Source: JACVRW01 sp963739095
Lineage (GTDB): Bacteria; Actinomycetota; Thermoleophilia; Solirubrobacterales; Thermoleophilaceae
Reading direction: 5' to 3'
Assembly (NCBI GenBank): GCA_963739095.1
Contig: CAVTZF010000016.1
Span: 186,001 to 250,000 of the forward strand
DNA: 64,000 nucleotides
Part shown: positions 27,945 through 36,213 of the stretch, piece by piece
Layout: each line of letters starts with the position of its first letter
Position numbering within the stretch: the first letter of the stretch is position 1
Translations under genes and position numbers: made by a program
Notes under the pieces: model-generated
Told to the model about the DNA's origin: nothing
Database searches by the model: none
Seen by the model: only the letters and a program-made list of their open reading frames with translations

Positions 27945-29063
27945 GCCAGCCGCCTCGCCAGGGCCTCGATCGAGTACTCGCGCTCGGCCAGCCGGCGTCC
28001 AGCGGCCGCTACCTCGTTCGCGGTTCGGTGGTCGAGGGCGCGGAGCAGCGCAACCGCGAACGAGTCGGCGTCCTCACCCCCCTGTATGTACTCGTGGGCG
28101 GGCCTCGCGATGAGCCCGGCGGCCGCCGTCGCCGTCGCCGCGACCGGAATCCTGTATGCCAGGGCTTCTATGAACTTGAGCGGCGATCCACCACCCGCGA
28201 GAAGCGGGACCGCGACGCACCCCGCGTCGGCATACAGCGGCGCGACCTCATCCACGAATCCGGCAATGGTGACGCGCGGATCGGGGTGCGAGAGGCCGAG
28301 AGCTTTCGATGCCGGCAACGGTCAGCGTCGCGTCCGGCGCGGCTTCCCAAACCCGGTCCATCACTTCATTGAAGAGAAAGCGGGCGGCGAGCCGATTCGG
28401 CTCGTAGCGCATGTCACCCAGGAAGAGAACGCCACGCTGGCCGCTGCGCGGCGGCAGCGGCTCGATCGTGGACACATCGACCACATTCGGGACCAGTCGT
28501 AGCGTTGCCGTGGGCTCCAGGGCCCGAGCGTTCGCAATGTCGGCCTCGGAAACCATCCACGTCTCGTCGAAACGGCGCAGAAGACGGCGTTCGAAGCGCT
28601 CGAGCGCGGATCGCCTCGTGCGTGTCTCCGACAGCCGGTGGCGGAAGGACGATTCGAAGTTGTGCGCGCTGTAGATCGCCGCCCGGCGCCCCGCCAGTCC
28701 CAGCAGAGCGGCCGCGGCCACAGGCCCGTCGGCCACGACACGCGTGCCTGCATCGTCCCCCGCCAGCTGCCCGGTGAGCGCTGCCATGCGCGGCCAGATT
28801 CCACGCGCCAGCTCATCCGGAACCCCGGCTGCGCGCGCCTGCACGTAGGCGGGCATGCGCGCCACGACCGCTGGGCGCTCGACCGAATGCAGGGTCAACG
28901 CGGTAATCGCGGCAATGGCGGGATCGGGTTGCGGGGCGCCAAAGGCGGCGAAGACGACGTCGACGGGGCCGTGCAGGGCGAGCGCCCTCAGAATCCCGTA
29001 GGTGCGTTGACCACGCCCGGAGCTGAGCGCCGGCGTGTAGGCGGTCGCGACCACCGACCTCAC
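27941..29063 (-). pseudogene. Family 4 glycosyltransferase, broken by one frame change
   Basis: The N-terminal part from GTG 29063 has TAYTPALSSGRGQRTYGILRAL, IYSAHNFESSFRHRL and RLVPNVVDVSTIEPL. It runs in frame to about 28300, where the frame must shift by one base. The second part has LSHPDPRVTIAGFVDEVAPLYADAGCVAVPLLAGGGSPLKFIEALAYRIPV and ends at 27941. Joined, the parts give a normal GT-B enzyme of about 370 residues with the conserved donor-site region GGGSPLKFIEAL. The end overlaps the next gene by ATGA. A one-base indel in the assembly is the simplest explanation. Confidence 0.7.
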
Positions 29064-29088
29064 CGCGCGACCAGAATGTCGCCACGGC

Positions 29089-30067
29089 TCATGGTGTGTT
29101 GCGGTAGGCGCTCGCCCACGGATCCCCGAACGCGCCGTCGTCGAGCGCGCCGGCCACCTCGCGCACGCCGTCGGGCACGCGCATGCTGGGCTCGAAGCCG
29201 AGCTGCTTCGTGAACCTTCCCGAAGGCGACGCGGTAGTCGCGCGGGTCCTCGTCGCGATGGACGTAGCTGACCTTCCCGCGCCCGAGCTGGCCGGTGATG
29301 ATCTCGACGAGGTCGAGCTTGCGGTAGTTCTCGTCGGAGTCGCCGACGTTGAAGACCTCGCCGCCCATCGCCTCCGGGCCGGCGTCGAGCACCATCGTCA
29401 TCGCGCGGGCGGCGTCGCGCACGTGCACGTACGGGCGCCAGAACTGCTCGCCGAACACCTCGAGGGCGCGGTCGGCCCAGAGATCGCGGGTGAACTCGTT
29501 GACCGTGAGATCGAAGCGCATGCGTGCCGCAACCCCGTAGACGGTCGCGAGCCGCAGGCAGGTGGCGGCCATCGGGGCGGTCGCGCCCGAGAGCAAAAGC
29601 GTCTCCACCTCGACCTTCTGCTCGGCGTACAGCGACACCGGGGCCAGCTCCGCGGTCTCGTCGACGGCAACCGTCGGGTCGGTCATGCGCCCGTAGTTCG
29701 AGCAGGTGGAGGCGAACACGATGTGCTTGACGCCGGCGCCGCGCGCCTCGTCGGCAAGCGCGCGCGTGGAGTCCACGTTGACCGCCTGCGCCAGCTCCGG
29801 GTCGCGGGCGCAGGCCGGGTCGCCCACGATCGCCGCGAGGTGGACGATGGCGCCCACTCCGTCGAGCGCCGACTGCCGCGCCGCCTCGTCGCGGATGTCG
29901 CCGCGCTGAAGCTCGGCGCCGAGCTCCTCGAGCCGTTCGCCGACGCCGCCCTGATCGTGCAGGAACACGTCGAACACGCGCACCGGGCGGCCCTTGTCGC
30001 GGAGCTGCTCGACGAGCGAGGCCCCCACGTAGCCCGCTCCGCCCGTCACCAGCACCAGATCACTCAT
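29089..30067 (-). pseudogene. NAD-dependent sugar epimerase/dehydratase with a late frame change
   Basis: From ATG 30067 the protein shows the Rossmann motif VTGGAGYVGASLVEQL at residues 6-21, DIRDEAARQSALDGVGAIVHLAAIVG near 57-82, the catalytic YxxxK in SLYAEQKVE near 145-153, and VFNVGDSDENYRKLDLVEII near 245. At about 29215 the frame changes. With one base removed (AAGGTTCACG read as AAGTTCACG) the protein continues KQLGFEPSMRVPDGVREV and ends at TGA 29089, about 25 bases before the next gene. Without the correction a 50-residue Arg-rich tail results. It belongs to the extended SDR family making a sugar nucleotide for the polysaccharide. Confidence 0.75.
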
Positions 30068-30070
30068 GTC

Positions 30071-31195
30071 TCACTCCTCGGCGTGCAGCGTCATCAGGAA
30101 CTCGGATAACTCACGGCGAAAGCGCTCCGGCGAGAACGCGGCCGCGCGCGTGCGCAGCTCGTCCTCGTCGAAGCTCGTCGCTTCGAAGCGCTCGATCGCG
30201 TCGCACAGCGCGTCGACGCCCGGATCGTCGTACAGGATGCCGGTCACGCCGTCGACGACGCTGTCCGCCGCCCCGCCGCGCCCGTAGGCGATCACCGGGA
30301 CGCCCGCGGCCTGGACCTCGACGGGCACCATCCCGAAGTCCTCCTCACCCGGGAACAGCAGCGCGCGCGCCCCCGCGACGATCTCCGCGAGCTCGTCGTC
30401 CTCGACGAAGCCGAGCAGCTCGGTGCGCGCCCCGGCGAGCTCGGCGAGCGACTCGCCGCCGCGTCCCGAGCCGACCACCTTCAGCGGCCGGTCGAGGCGC
30501 GCGCAGGCGGCCACGGCGAGGTCGGCGCGCTTGTAGGGGACGAGGCGGCCGAGGAAGAGGTAGTAGCCGCCGTCGCGCCGCGGCGTGCCGAGGAAGCGCT
30601 CGACGTCTACCGGTGGGTGGATGACGGTCGAGTCACGGCGGTAGTACTTGCGGATGCGCGCCGCGACGTGGCGCGAGTTCGCGATGTAGGCGTCCGGCCG
30701 CGCCGACGCGATCGCGTCCTGGCGGCGCAGGCGGCCCAGCAGCAGCGGCAGCAGCGCACGCTCGGCGAGGCCGAGCTGCTCGCCGGCGAAGAAGCCGGGA
30801 TCCCAGGCGTAGCGCATCGGCGTGTGGCAATAGCACACGTGCAGCGTTCCGGGCGCCGTGATCACGTTCTTCGCGCAGGCGTGGTTGCTCGACAGCACGA
30901 GGTCGTAACCGCTCAGATCGAACGACTCGAAGGCTGCATTCATGAACGGCAGCAGGCGCGGGTAGATGCGCTTCGCGGCGGGCAGCCGGTTCAGGTACGA
31001 CGCGTGCACGCGCGCGCTGGTGATCGCCGCCGGCCACGGCTCTGGGTCGTAGACCGTCGTGTAGATCTCGGCGTCCGGGAACAGCTCGAGGAACTGCAGC
31101 ACGACCTTCTCCGAGCCACCCGGGATGGTGAGCCACTCGTGGGAGATCGCGACTTTGGGAAAGCGCTTGCGAACGGCGCCTTGCTCAGGCGTCAC
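30071..31195 (-). CDS. Family 4 glycosyltransferase (WbaZ/mannosyltransferase-like)
   Basis: This GT-B enzyme of about 374 residues has VAISHEWLTIPGGSEKVVLQFLELFPDAEIYTT at its N-terminus, a pattern seen in WbaZ-type mannosyltransferases, and YCHTPMRYAWDPGF near 122. The donor half has GGYYLFLGRLVPYKRADLAVAAC near 220 and ALLFPGEEDFGMVPVEVQAAGVPVIAYGRGGA near 280-310, with the EEDFG catalytic region. A GTG at 31195 overlaps the stop of the upstream glycosylphosphotransferase; the frame can be extended to 31216. It probably acts early in repeat-unit assembly, directly after the initiating enzyme. Confidence 0.87.
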   Translation of the reverse strand: MTPEQGAVRKRFPKVAISHEWLTIPGGSEKVVLQFLELFPDAEIYTTVYDPEPWPAAITSARVHASYLNRLPAAKRIYPRLLPFMNAAFESFDLSGYDLVLSSNHACAKNVITAPGTLHVCYCHTPMRYAWDPGFFAGEQLGLAERALLPLLLGRLRRQDAIASARPDAYIANSRHVAARIRKYYRRDSTVIHPPVDVERFLGTPRRDGGYYLFLGRLVPYKRADLAVAACARLDRPLKVVGSGRGGESLAELAGARTELLGFVEDDELAEIVAGARALLFPGEEDFGMVPVEVQAAGVPVIAYGRGGAADSVVDGVTGILYDDPGVDALCDAIERFEATSFDEDELRTRAAAFSPERFRRELSEFLMTLHAEE

Positions 31196-32705
31196 GCGAC
31201 CCGGTGAAGATGGCACCCAGGGTCATTAGGAGGATCTTGATGTCCAGGGTGAGGGACCAATTCTCGATGTAGTAATTGTCCCACTCCACCCGGTCGCGTA
31301 GCGAGGTCTGCCCGCGGAGGCCGTGAACCTGAGCCCATCCGGTGACGCCCGACCTGACTCGGTGACGGTCCTCGTAGCGCGCGATCCGGTCGCCGAAGAG
31401 GTCCACGAACTCCGGCCGCTCCGGCCGTGGCCCGACGAGGCTCATCTCGCCCTTGAGCACGTTGAAGAGCTGCGGCAGCTCGTCAAGCGAGGTGCGGCGC
31501 AGGAACGCGCCGGTGCGCGTGCGCCGGTCGATGCCCTCGATCCCGCCCGGCCCCATGTCCGTCGGGAGCGTCAGGACGTTGTTGGGCGTCGCCTCCGGCT
31601 GCGGCGGCGCCGGCGCCATCGAGCGGAACTTGAGCATCTCGAAGCGACGCCCATCGCGGCCGATTCGAAGCTGCCGGAAGAGGATGGGTCCCGGCGAGCT
31701 GAACCGAACCGCGAGGGCGATCGCAACCAGCACCGGGGACAGCACGAGCAGCATGCTCCCGGCGACGATTCGGTCGAAGACGTGCTTGATCGCGAACTGC
31801 CAGCCCTTGGGATCGATCGAGTGGAGCCCGAAGAGCGGCAGACCACCGAGGTGGTCGAGCGCCACGCGAACGTTGACGCTCTCGAAGAGGCGCGGCACGA
31901 GCGACACCTCGAGCCCGCGCGCCTCGCACTCCTTGACGAGCGGGATCAGCTCGTGGTCCGGGGCGGTGCTGAAGCCGAGCACGATGTGGCGCGCCCCGGT
32001 CTCGGCGACGACGCGGCCGAGATCCGCCGGCGAGCCCAGCACCGGGCCGGTGCGGTCGGGGACCATGTCGGCGGGCGGCGGATCGGAGTCGAGGTAGCCG
32101 ACCGGCTCGAGGCCGAGCTGCGGCTGAGCGGTCAGGCGCCGCTCCACGTGCGAGCCGATCACGCCGGCGCCCACGATGAGCGTCGGCTTCGCGATCAGGC
32201 GGCCGGCGCGCGCCCGCCGCTGCGCCCAGCTCAGAACCAGGCGGCCGCCGACGAGGTAGACGCTGCCGAACAGCCAGGCGCGAGCGAGCAGCGGCGCGAG
32301 CTCGACCGTCGGGTCGAGCAGCGCCGCGATGGCGATGATCGCGATCGTCGGCAGCGCGGTGGCGGCGACCACCTGGCCGATGCCGTCCACGAGCCGCAGC
32401 GCGGTGCGGTCGCGATAGAGGCCCCAGAGGGCCATCAGAACGAGCGTGAGCGGCGGCAGCAGCCAGACGAGCGCGGTGCCGGCGCCGGCGTCGCCCGCAG
32501 GCGCGCCCACGATCGCCGAGACGACGCCGAGGACAAGCAGAACGGCGTCCACGCCGAGCCGGAAGCGAAGCCACCCGCGGCCCTCGAACAGCACCTGCAC
32601 GACGCGCCGGCGCTCTGCCGACGGTGCGGGCAATGTGGTCTCGGGCGTCCGCGTCCGCGGCAGCGCATCCATCCCTGGATTATGTGCGAAGGCGTGCTGG
32701 GTCAT
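31185..32705 (-). CDS. Undecaprenyl-phosphate glycosylphosphotransferase (WbaP/WcaJ type)
   Basis: The protein is about 506 residues. It has four or five N-terminal membrane segments, a CoA-binding-like Rossmann domain (PTLIVGAGVIGSHVERRL), a fifth membrane anchor (VAGSMLLVLSPVLVAIALAV), and the sugar-transferase domain with FEMLKFRSM, RRTSLDELPQLFNVLKGEMSLVGPRPE and SGVTGWAQVHGLRG. It should start each repeat unit by moving a sugar-1-phosphate to undecaprenyl phosphate. Starts at 32783, 32705 and 32672 are possible; 32705 is chosen only as a middle estimate. It heads the leftward operon of glycosyltransferases. Confidence 0.87.
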   Translation of the reverse strand: MTQHAFAHNPGMDALPRTRTPETTLPAPSAERRRVVQVLFEGRGWLRFRLGVDAVLLVLGVVSAIVGAPAGDAGAGTALVWLLPPLTLVLMALWGLYRDRTALRLVDGIGQVVAATALPTIAIIAIAALLDPTVELAPLLARAWLFGSVYLVGGRLVLSWAQRRARAGRLIAKPTLIVGAGVIGSHVERRLTAQPQLGLEPVGYLDSDPPPADMVPDRTGPVLGSPADLGRVVAETGARHIVLGFSTAPDHELIPLVKECEARGLEVSLVPRLFESVNVRVALDHLGGLPLFGLHSIDPKGWQFAIKHVFDRIVAGSMLLVLSPVLVAIALAVRFSSPGPILFRQLRIGRDGRRFEMLKFRSMAPAPPQPEATPNNVLTLPTDMGPGGIEGIDRRTRTGAFLRRTSLDELPQLFNVLKGEMSLVGPRPERPEFVDLFGDRIARYEDRHRVRSGVTGWAQVHGLRGQTSLRDRVEWDNYYIENWSLTLDIKILLMTLGAIFTGSRDA

Positions 32706-32794
32706 CAGCTGGGCGCGATGCTCCGAGGTTTGTCCAGGGACGACCGCCCCACCGTCGGCTGCAGTGCCGCGGTGGGGGGCCATCCTGGAAGGGT

Positions 32795-33085
32795 CTAGGC
32801 CGTGCCGGTCGAGCGCGTCAGGCGACGCATCCCGACTCCGGCCAGAAGCAGCAGGCCGCCGGCGCCGGCGAACAGCGCGACGTCAAGGCCGGTGAAAGGC
32901 AGGCTGCCACTGCTTGTGTCGGTGGTGGTGGCGGCGGGCGGCGTACCGCTGCCGCTGCCTCCGACGCCACTCTGCACCTGGCCGCCAATGTCGTTGTAAC
33001 CGTCCACGGCCGACTGGCCGAAAGCTGTGGTTGCGAAGGCCAGGCACAGAACCAGCGCAAGCAGCAGCGTGCTTATCTTCTTCAT
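32795..33085 (-). CDS. Small LPFTG-anchored secreted protein
   Basis: The 96-residue protein has a signal peptide (residues 1-23, KKISTLLLALVLCLAFATTAFG) and a short Gly/Ser/Thr-rich mature part. A sortase signal follows: LPFTG at 62-66, a hydrophobic stretch (LDVALFAGAGGLLLLAGVG), and a basic tail RRLTRSTG. ATG 33085 has AGGA upstream; ATG 33091 and 33097 are in frame. The mature part is only about 40 residues, so it may be a short wall-linked peptide. A sortase gene lies 2.4 kb to the right (35497-36138). The upstream region 33086-33254 holds no gene and is unusually AT-rich for this genome, so it probably carries the promoter. Confidence 0.8.
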   Translation of the reverse strand: MKKISTLLLALVLCLAFATTAFGQSAVDGYNDIGGQVQSGVGGSGSGTPPAATTTDTSSGSLPFTGLDVALFAGAGGLLLLAGVGMRRLTRSTGTA

Positions 33086-33254
33086 CTTCATCCTCATTCC
33101 GAGAGTCGTCTTAGAGGGGCTTCGCCGGCCTCCTGGGCCTGCGAGTCCGCGGCGTACCCCTACCCCGCCCGTAAAAAGTCCTACGTTTTCAATACCACGA
33201 CTCTGTGACCCCCGCCACGCCAAGGTGCAGAATTTCACAGATCTTAAGTTCCCT

Positions 33255-35321
33255 TTAGTTGCCTGAGCCCGCCGCGCGGTTGGCCACCGACAGTGCACTG
33301 CGCGCGATTCTGGCGTTCACGGCGGACGGAGAAACGCGCCTGCCGGCCTTCACGTCCTCGAGCACGTCGAGGACGAGCGGATCGCGCGGATTCTGGGCGA
33401 GCGCCAGCTCCAGCATGCGCCTCGCCTCGCGGTTGTTCCCGTTTGCCGAGGCGATCAGGCCCAGTTCGAGGGCGGCGTAGGCGTTCTCCGGGTCGTCGTC
33501 GAGCACATCACGGAACTGGCGCTCGGCCTCGTCCGTGCGATCGAGCCGCAGGGCGATCGTGCCCGCCGTCGCCCCGGGAACCGTCGACAGCGGGTTGAAG
33601 GTCTCCGCCCGGTCGAGCGCGTCGAAGGCGGCGTCCGGATCCTGGCGCCATATGTCATTTGCGTGATCCACCTCGCGGGCCGAGAGCCAGGGCGCCGCGA
33701 TCGCGAGCGCGAGCAGGGCCGCCGCAACCGAGCCCACCACGAGGCCGGCGGTGCGCCCGCGCGCGGGCCGCTCGTCCGGCTCCGCGGCGGGCGCCGGCGA
33801 CAGCGATGCCGCCATCGCGAGCGCCGCGAGCGCAGAGCCGGTGAGGGCGAAGAAGGCCCAGAACCAGTCGACGGATGCGTGCAGCAGCCAGTAGGCGAAG
33901 ATCCCGAGCGCTGCGGCGGCCGCGCCGCGCGCCTCCGGTGAGGCGAAGAGCGCCCGGCAGCCCGCAATCGTCAGCGTCAGCAGGGCGCCGCCGAGGAGGA
34001 GCGCGCCGACGATGCCGAGCCCGGACAGCACCTCGAGCTCGAGCGAGTGCGGGTAGCGCGGCTTCTCGGTGCTCCTGCCCTCCTTCAGGTAGAGCCGCTG
34101 GAAGTTCTCGGCCCCGAGGCCGCGGATGGGCTCGTCCTCGAAGCCGTGCCAGGCGACGGTCCAGAAGTCGTAGCGGTTCGAGCCGGCGCTCGCGAAGCGC
34201 GACTCGCTCTCGGTTGGAGGCTCATCGGAATAGCCATTCTTGAACTCCGACCAGGTGTCGCTCAGCTTGTCGACCGGGTCGTTCACGGCGGCCAACGCGA
34301 CGACCCCCGCGCCCAGCGCCAACACGACGAGCACGGCCCCGGTGCCGAGCGCGAGCCGCCGTCGCATCCCCTCGTCCGGCAGGGCGCGCCGCTCGGCAAA
34401 CGCCCAAACGGCGGCGACGATCCCCACGATCACGGTCACGAGCACCAGCGCCGCGGTGGCGTCCGAGAGCAGGCCGTCCAAGCGGGCCGGGGTGTACTTG
34501 TCGTGCACGTCGAGGAGCGTCTGCTGGATCGGCAGCAGCGCGACGCCGACGAGGATCGATGCCAGCGCGATGCGAAGCCGGTCCGGTGAGATCACGAGCA
34601 GGACGACCAGCGCCAGCGGCAGCGCGAACACCCAGCCGCGGCTCTGGCCGAGCAACGCGAGGCCGGCGAGCATGGTGGCCCCGGCCAGCGCGCTGCCACG
34701 CAGGGCGGGGTGGGCGCGCGGGACCGCCGCGGTGACGACGCAGCCGAACAGCCCGACGGTCCACATCGCCACGTTCGCGTTGATGTAGCCCGCCGGCTCG
34801 GCGAAGCGCACGTCGATGAAGAACGTGCCGGGCGCCGCGGCGGCGTCCGCGCGCAGCAGCTCCACCACACCGATCAGGGCCACCCCGAGCGCGAAGACGG
34901 CGATCAGGAGCCGCACACCCCGCGCTCCGGGGGGCCAGAGGATGAAGAGCGCGATCACCACCAGGTAGCCGCTCGTGCGCGCCGCGGCCTCCCACGCATC
35001 GGCCGCGACGCCCGCCCAGGTGATCGAGAGGAAGCTCCAGGCGGCGTATCCGGCGAACAGGGCGAGGCCGGTGAGCTGGAGCGCGCCGGGGCGCCGCGGA
35101 AGCGGTACCGCGAACGCCGTCACGACCAGCAGACCGAGCAGGAGCAGGGCCGCGGGCGGCCAGTTCGTGTCGCCGTAACCGGCCTCCGTGGCGACCATGA
35201 CGAGCAGTACGCAGACGGCCAGCAGCTGCGACGGCAGCGCCGGCGCCTCGGCCAGCAGCTCGCGCAGCCAATCAGGCAGCCGCGGGAGCCGGTAGCGTCG
35301 CGCTCTGCTCTCGATGCGCAT
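33255..35321 (-). CDS. O-antigen ligase-like membrane protein with C-terminal TPRs
   Basis: The 688-residue protein has about 12-13 membrane segments. Its Wzy_C-type loop contains SRFASAGSNRYDFWTVAWHGFEDEPIRGLGAENFQRLY (near 360-400), followed by HSLELEVLSGLGIVGALL. After residue 575 it becomes soluble with two or three TPR-like helical pairs (VDHANDIWRQDPDAAFDALDRAE, DEAERQFRDVLDDDPENAYAALELG and a further repeat). A ligase/polymerase with an attached TPR domain suggests a partner-docking role. It is the second such protein in the cluster. Its ATG 35321 lies in the palindrome ATGCGCAT, which also holds the ATG of the divergent small ORF. Confidence 0.83.
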   Translation of the reverse strand: MRIESRARRYRLPRLPDWLRELLAEAPALPSQLLAVCVLLVMVATEAGYGDTNWPPAALLLLGLLVVTAFAVPLPRRPGALQLTGLALFAGYAAWSFLSITWAGVAADAWEAAARTSGYLVVIALFILWPPGARGVRLLIAVFALGVALIGVVELLRADAAAAPGTFFIDVRFAEPAGYINANVAMWTVGLFGCVVTAAVPRAHPALRGSALAGATMLAGLALLGQSRGWVFALPLALVVLLVISPDRLRIALASILVGVALLPIQQTLLDVHDKYTPARLDGLLSDATAALVLVTVIVGIVAAVWAFAERRALPDEGMRRRLALGTGAVLVVLALGAGVVALAAVNDPVDKLSDTWSEFKNGYSDEPPTESESRFASAGSNRYDFWTVAWHGFEDEPIRGLGAENFQRLYLKEGRSTEKPRYPHSLELEVLSGLGIVGALLLGGALLTLTIAGCRALFASPEARGAAAAALGIFAYWLLHASVDWFWAFFALTGSALAALAMAASLSPAPAAEPDERPARGRTAGLVVGSVAAALLALAIAAPWLSAREVDHANDIWRQDPDAAFDALDRAETFNPLSTVPGATAGTIALRLDRTDEAERQFRDVLDDDPENAYAALELGLIASANGNNREARRMLELALAQNPRDPLVLDVLEDVKAGRRVSPSAVNARIARSALSVANRAAGSGN

Positions 35322-35472
35322 CCTGCTGAAGCTCCTCTATTGGCTCGCGGTGCTCGCCATCGCCCTCGCGCTCGTCATAGGGCTCATCCTGTGGTTCGAG
35401 TCGCGGGACCAGTCGGATATCGAGGGCGCGATGGTCCCAGGCCACGTCCCGGTGCGCCCGGGGGCAGTGTAA
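35314..35472 (+). CDS. Small single-pass membrane protein (52 aa)
   Basis: The open frame ATG 35314 to TAA 35470-35472 encodes a membrane segment (residues 4-27, LLKLLYWLAVLAIALALVIGLILW) followed by a polar tail ESRDQSDIEGAMVPGHVPVRPGAV. Codon use is G/C-ending as in genuine genes here. Its ATG overlaps that of the leftward polymerase within the palindrome ATGCGCAT (35314-35321). No Shine-Dalgarno sequence is visible, so a leaderless mRNA is possible. It is small and unconfirmed; it could be an accessory subunit of the surface-polysaccharide or sortase system. Confidence 0.45.
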   Translation: MRILLKLLYWLAVLAIALALVIGLILWFESRDQSDIEGAMVPGHVPVRPGAV

Positions 35473-35496
35473 GGGCGCAGGGCGGCGGAGCCCGTC

Positions 35497-36138
35497 CTAC
35501 GTGCCCCGCACCGTCGGGGGCTGCCGCTTGACCAGGCGCGCGAACGCAACTATCCGCTGCGCCGCGCTGTAGAGCGGATGGCAGGCACTCAGCACGAGCC
35601 GGTCATAGCCGACCGGATCGGTGATCCAGAGGGCGGAGTCGTCCACGATCTGGGTCTTCTCGACGCGGTAGACGAAGCGGCCGTACGGCATCGACATGAT
35701 GATCCGGTTGCCGTGCTTCAGCTGGTCGATGTTGCGGAAGGGGGCGCCGTAGGTGGTGCGGTGGCCGGCGACCGCGACCGTCCCCCGCTCGCCCGGCAAG
35801 GGCGTGTCCGGGTAGTGACCCGGGCCCTTGCGGAGGTTCTCCGTGTCGGTCCCCTCGACCATGAAGTAGTGCTTGCCCAGCGAGGGCAGGATGATCTCGC
35901 CGATGGAGTCGCCGGGGAGGGGGCGCTTCTCGCGAACCCGCTTCTCGACGTGCGGTGGCGGGTTGTAGAGCTCCTCCTTGAGGGCGTTCTGCTGGCGCTC
36001 CGCGAGGAACGCCGAGACCGGCTCCTGCCAGGCGAGCGTGACGCCCGCGTCCGCGATCAGAAGGACACCGCTGACCATCAGCACCGAGCCGAGGAAGCGG
36101 AGCACGTGCCGCCATGGACCAGATCGCCGCGCGTTCAA
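35497..36138 (-). CDS. Sortase (class D/E-like)
   Basis: The protein has a positively charged N-terminus, a membrane segment (FLGSVLMVSGVLLIADAGVTLAW) and a sortase domain. The catalytic His is in VAVAGHRTTYG, the Cys in LVLSACHPLY and the Arg in AAQRIVAFARL. It should covalently join sorting-signal proteins to the cell wall or a pilin. TTG 36138 and GTG 36105 are possible starts, with 36138 keeping the basic N-terminus. Its likely substrate, the LPFTG protein, is 2.4 kb away. It is divergent from pckG across about 75 bases. Confidence 0.85.
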   Translation of the reverse strand: MNARRSGPWRHVLRFLGSVLMVSGVLLIADAGVTLAWQEPVSAFLAERQQNALKEELYNPPPHVEKRVREKRPLPGDSIGEIILPSLGKHYFMVEGTDTENLRKGPGHYPDTPLPGERGTVAVAGHRTTYGAPFRNIDQLKHGNRIIMSMPYGRFVYRVEKTQIVDDSALWITDPVGYDRLVLSACHPLYSAAQRIVAFARLVKRQPPTVRGT

Positions 36139-36213
36139 GGTCCGGCTCAGTGTAGGGGGACGTGGGGTACGGTTAGCGGCCCCCGGAGTGACCTTAAGGA
36201 GATCGCGAGACCA

